Source: Gymnorhina tibicen
Lineage: Eukaryota > Chordata > Aves > Passeriformes > Artamidae
Direction: 5' to 3'
Length of the DNA: 64,000 nucleotides
Assembly: GCA_013399875.1 (NCBI GenBank)
Contig: VXAZ01007995.1
Coordinates: forward strand, 2,769,486-2,833,485
A program made the translations under genes and the position numbers. Numbering within the stretch: the first letter of the stretch is position 1; the number at the start of each line of letters is the position of its first letter. Below are positions 62,108 through 64,000 of this stretch, piece by piece. The notes beneath the pieces are model-generated. The model had not been told where the DNA came from and made no database searches. It worked only from the letters and a program-made list of their open reading frames with translations.

Positions 62108-62362
62108 GGGCCGGAGGGGAAGGGGACATGGGCGCCGTGGGGGCGCGTGTGGGCAGGGCCTGCACAGCCTCTCACCCCCGCGGCGCGATGGCGGCGAGCG
62201 CGGGGCGGGGCGGGCACGGAGAGGGAGGGAAGGAGGGAGGGGAAGCCGCCCCCGAGGAGGGCGGAGCGGCCGCCGCGGCCGGACGCGCCCCGGTTGCCGT
62301 GACAACGGCGTCGGCCGAGCCCGAGCGGCCCGGGCCCGGCTGGCCCCGCTGCCCGCCCGCCC
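62108..62362 (+). promoter_or_regulatory. SPATA6: SPATA6 CpG-island promoter, first copy
   Basis: GC-rich, CpG-dense sequence begins directly after the CR1 end and continues past exon 1 to about 62650. GC boxes (GGGGCGGGGC) lie at 62202-62211. An RFX X-box-like palindrome lies at 62293-62306, about 57 bp before the start codon. There is no TATA box, as is usual for CpG-island promoters. Two ATGs in strong context (62128, 62188) lie upstream in another frame from SPATA6. This suggests that the main start site is downstream of 62188, though that is inference. Confidence 0.65.
62293..62306 (+). promoter_or_regulatory. RFX X-box-like site in SPATA6 promoter
   Basis: GTTGCCGTGACAAC fits the X-box layout GTNRCC, two-base spacer, RGYAAC, with one departure (A for G in the right half). 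RFX factors bind such sites in promoters of cilium and flagellum genes. Position, about 57-70 bp before the ATG of a sperm-flagellum gene, supports function. The same site recurs at 63046-63059 in the duplicated copy. Confidence 0.5.
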
Positions 62363-62410
62363 ATGCCGCGGAAAGCGCTGCGCTGCGTCCTGCAGCTGGA
62401 GCTCCGCTCG
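62363..62410 (+). CDS. SPATA6: SPATA6 first coding exon (first copy)
   Basis: The exon encodes MPRKALRCVLQLELRS, exactly 16 codons, then a GTGAGT donor in phase 0. As I recall it, human SPATA6 begins MPKVKALQCALALEI(R/S)S and continues VTCPGV, so the match covers the whole exon and the splice falls where VTCPGV would follow. SPATA6 builds the connecting piece linking sperm head and tail; the family's N-terminal domain starts here. Exon 2 is not in the window. The start codon context is weak (C at -3, C at +4). Neighbouring AGBL4 upstream in the same orientation matches human gene order. The short match limits certainty; synteny raises it. The same exon appears again at 63116-63163 because of apparent misassembly. 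Confidence 0.78.
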
Positions 62411-62773
62411 GTGAGTGCCCGGGCCGCGCTCCCCGCCCGCCCCAGCCGGGCCGCGGCCGGCAGGAGAAGCCGCGCTCGGCTCTTCCGGCATCGCTTCCCG
62501 CCCCGCTTTCCTCTGCCGGCCGCCGCCCCGCGCTCCCGGCCCGGGGGATCCTCCGGGGGGCTGCTCCGGGCCCTGCTGCCGAGCGGGGCCGCCCTCCGTC
62601 TGGCACCACAGCCCTTCTGTGTGGGCATCCTCCGGCGGCCGGGCCCTGCGCCCCCGCGTTGGTGTTGGCAGCAGCCGTGCCCCTCCAGAGCTCCCATTTC
62701 CCTATGGAAAAGTTGTGGGGGGTGTTTATCCTTGTGCCCCCGCTCCCCCCGTTGGTGTTGGCAGCAGCCGTGC
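62411..62773 (+). other. SPATA6: SPATA6 intron 1 start (first copy, ends at N)
   Basis: GC-rich intron start with no further exon. It includes one full unit of a 93-bp tandem repeat from 62658 and stops at the single N (62774) about 23 bp into the second unit. Open frames through this stretch reflect GC richness. Confidence 0.6.
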
Positions 62774-62774
62774 N
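62774..62774. other. single-N assembly join
   Basis: The sequence jumps from SPATA6 intron 1 back to a point inside the upstream CR1 (position 62022). It then repeats 752 bp with no difference that I could see. This is a join between overlapping contigs rather than a biological junction. Confidence 0.85.
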
Positions 62775-63526
62775 CCATGGTCTACTTGAGACAGTCGTGT
62801 TCGGCCATAGGTTGGACACGGTGGTCTCGGAGATCTTTTCCAACCTAAATGTTTCTGTGAGGGCCGGAGGGGAAGGGGACATGGGCGCCGTGGGGGCGCG
62901 TGTGGGCAGGGCCTGCACAGCCTCTCACCCCCGCGGCGCGATGGCGGCGAGCGCGGGGCGGGGCGGGCACGGAGAGGGAGGGAAGGAGGGAGGGGAAGCC
63001 GCCCCCGAGGAGGGCGGAGCGGCCGCCGCGGCCGGACGCGCCCCGGTTGCCGTGACAACGGCGTCGGCCGAGCCCGAGCGGCCCGGGCCCGGCTGGCCCC
63101 GCTGCCCGCCCGCCCATGCCGCGGAAAGCGCTGCGCTGCGTCCTGCAGCTGGAGCTCCGCTCGGTGAGTGCCCGGGCCGCGCTCCCCGCCCGCCCCAGCC
63201 GGGCCGCGGCCGGCAGGAGAAGCCGCGCTCGGCTCTTCCGGCATCGCTTCCCGCCCCGCTTTCCTCTGCCGGCCGCCGCCCCGCGCTCCCGGCCCGGGGG
63301 ATCCTCCGGGGGGCTGCTCCGGGCCCTGCTGCCGAGCGGGGCCGCCCTCCGTCTGGCACCACAGCCCTTCTGTGTGGGCATCCTCCGGCGGCCGGGCCCT
63401 GCGCCCCCGCGTTGGTGTTGGCAGCAGCCGTGCCCCTCCAGAGCTCCCATTTCCCTATGGAAAAGTTGTGGGGGGTGTTTATCCTTGTGCCCCCGCTCCC
63501 CCCGTTGGTGTTGGCAGCAGCCGTGC
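62775..63526 (+). repeat. second copy of 62022-62773 (probable false duplication)
   Basis: Every landmark recurs at a constant offset of 753 bp: CR1 tail, GC boxes, X-box (63046), SPATA6 ATG (63116), donor (63164) and the intron tandem-repeat unit (63411). Only this copy continues past the point where the first stops, while only the first has the upstream flank. That is the pattern of two contigs with an unmerged 752-bp overlap. Confidence 0.85.
63116..63163 (+). CDS. SPATA6: SPATA6 first coding exon (duplicate copy)
   Basis: Same 16 codons and GTGAGT donor as 62363-62410. It is probably the same genomic exon seen twice through misassembly. This copy is joined to the longer intron 1 sequence to 63633, so it is the better one for extending the gene model. 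Confidence 0.7.
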
Positions 63527-63562
63527 CCCTTTAGAGTTTTCATTTTCCTATGGAAAACGTGG
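63411..63562 (+). repeat. imperfect 93-bp tandem repeat in SPATA6 intron 1
   Basis: Unit 1 begins GTTGGTGTTGGCAGCAGCCG at 63411 and the same 20 bases start again at 63504, a 93-bp pitch. The second unit keeps the CCTATGGAAAA motif with a few substitutions and is partial. In the first copy the assembly stops about 23 bp into the second unit (start 62751), suggesting that the repeat caused the break. Confidence 0.75.
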
Positions 63563-63633
63563 TTTTTTAAGAAACGCTGATTCTTTGGAGGCTGTATGGT
63601 GTGGGGAATAGCACTCTCGGGGGAAAAAAAAAA

Positions 63634-63634
63634 N
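63634..63634. other. single-N assembly join
   Basis: Follows a poly-A run in intron 1. The next base restarts at the sequence of position 62108, the start of the CpG island. Confidence 0.85.
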
Positions 63635-63792
63635 GGGCCGGAGGGGAAGGGGACATGGGCGCCGTGGGGGCGCGTGTGGGCAGGGCCTGCACAGCCTCTC
63701 ACCCCCGCGGCGCGATGGCGGCGAGCGCGGGGCGGGGCGGGCACGGAGAGGGAGGGAAGGAGGGAGGGGAAGCCGCCCCCGAGGAGGGCGGA
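63635..63792 (+). repeat. third partial copy of SPATA6 promoter (62108-62265)
   Basis: Matches 62108-62265 at a constant offset of 1527 bp, then ends at the N at 63793. It has GC boxes but lacks the X-box and exon 1. It is wholly contained within the first copy, as an unmerged short contig would be. Confidence 0.8.
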
Positions 63793-63793
63793 N
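63793..63793. other. single-N assembly join
   Basis: The sequence jumps from the equivalent of 62265 to that of 62438, skipping 172 bp that contain the X-box, the ATG, all of exon 1 and its donor. Confidence 0.85.
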
Positions 63794-64000
63794 CGCCCCA
63801 GCCGGGCCGCGGCCGGCAGGAGAAGCCGCGCTCGGCTCTTCCGGCATCGCTTCCCGCCCCGCTTTCCTCTGCCGGCCGCCGCCCCGCGCTCCCGGCCCGG
63901 GGGATCCTCCGGGGGGCTGCTCCGGGCCCTGCTGCCGAGCGGGGCCGCCCTCCGTCTGGCACCACAGCCCTTCTGTGTGGGCATCCTCCGGCGGCCGGGC
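63794..64000 (+). repeat. partial copy of SPATA6 intron 1 (62438-62644), cut by window end
   Basis: Matches 62438-62644 at offset 1356 up to the window edge. It contains only intron-1 sequence; the long frames reported through it span the artificial joins. Confidence 0.8.

Noticed and set aside
62044..63534. 496-codon open frame on + strand
   Set aside because: It starts inside the CR1 tail, repeats the same segment twice across an N, and runs through promoter, exon 1 in the wrong frame and intron. GC-rich sequence lacks stops; the duplication doubles its length.
62845..63984. 379-codon open frame on - strand (and 248-codon relative)
   Set aside because: It crosses two or three N joins and is the complement of the SPATA6 CpG island; no domain is recognisable.
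1..64000. tRNA, rRNA, CRISPR arrays, endogenous retroviral LTRs or genes
   Set aside because: I looked for tRNA B-box words, spaced direct repeats, and retroviral coding motifs and saw none that stand up by eye; small non-coding RNAs could be missed.

Overview
This is vertebrate nuclear DNA, almost certainly from a bird. Several truncated CR1 LINE 3' ends lie on both strands, with the typical avian CR1 tail (octamer-like ATTCTGTGA repeats). Base composition is moderate, coding exons are tiny and introns are long. There are no operons, ribosome binding sites or other prokaryotic features. Nearly all open reading frames of 60-200 codons here are chance frames in non-coding DNA. I cannot name the species.

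Two genes are supported, both on the + strand. The first is the 3' end of AGBL4 (cytosolic carboxypeptidase 6, CCP6). One internal exon at 26363-26459 encodes the end of the peptidase region (MKLGRNVARTFLDYYRLN). A terminal exon at 37882-38005 encodes a lysine-rich tail and the stop codon. Donor and acceptor phases agree (CG|G). Bases 1-26362 are therefore best read as an AGBL4 intron, and 26460-37881 as the last or next-to-last intron. The second gene is SPATA6 (spermatogenesis-associated 6). Its first coding exon (MPRKALRCVLQLELRS, then a GTGAGT donor) sits in a CpG island at about 62108-62650. AGBL4 and SPATA6 are adjacent and co-oriented in human, so synteny supports both calls.

Layout: 1-26362, intron with degraded repeats (CR1 at 3.6, 15.8 and 23.9 kb; MIR-like at 9.6 kb; an ancient repeat at 22.1 kb), simple repeats and a small CpG-rich patch at 24.54-24.88 kb. 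26363-26459, AGBL4 exon. 26460-37881, intron with one CR1, one MIR-like element and short tandem repeats. 37882-38005, AGBL4 last exon, followed at once by a (GGAGA)n microsatellite and a possible 3' UTR to a poly(A) signal at 40480. About 40.5-61.85 kb, intergenic DNA with a decayed LINE reverse-transcriptase remnant (42 kb), CR1 and MIR-like pieces, and several AT-rich, homeodomain-site-rich blocks that could be conserved enhancers. 61.85-62.1 kb, a CR1 3' end abutting the SPATA6 CpG island.

The end of the window (62.0-64.0 kb) looks misassembled. A 752-bp block carrying the SPATA6 promoter and exon 1 is repeated without visible change on the far side of a single N. Two further pieces of the same block follow, separated by single Ns at 63634 and 63793. 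This looks like overlapping contigs laid end to end rather than a real triplication. The long open frames there (496, 379, 248 codons) are products of that duplication plus GC-rich sequence. I found no new multi-gene biological system. The useful results are two genes hidden from ORF calling, the false duplication, and some candidate regulatory DNA.
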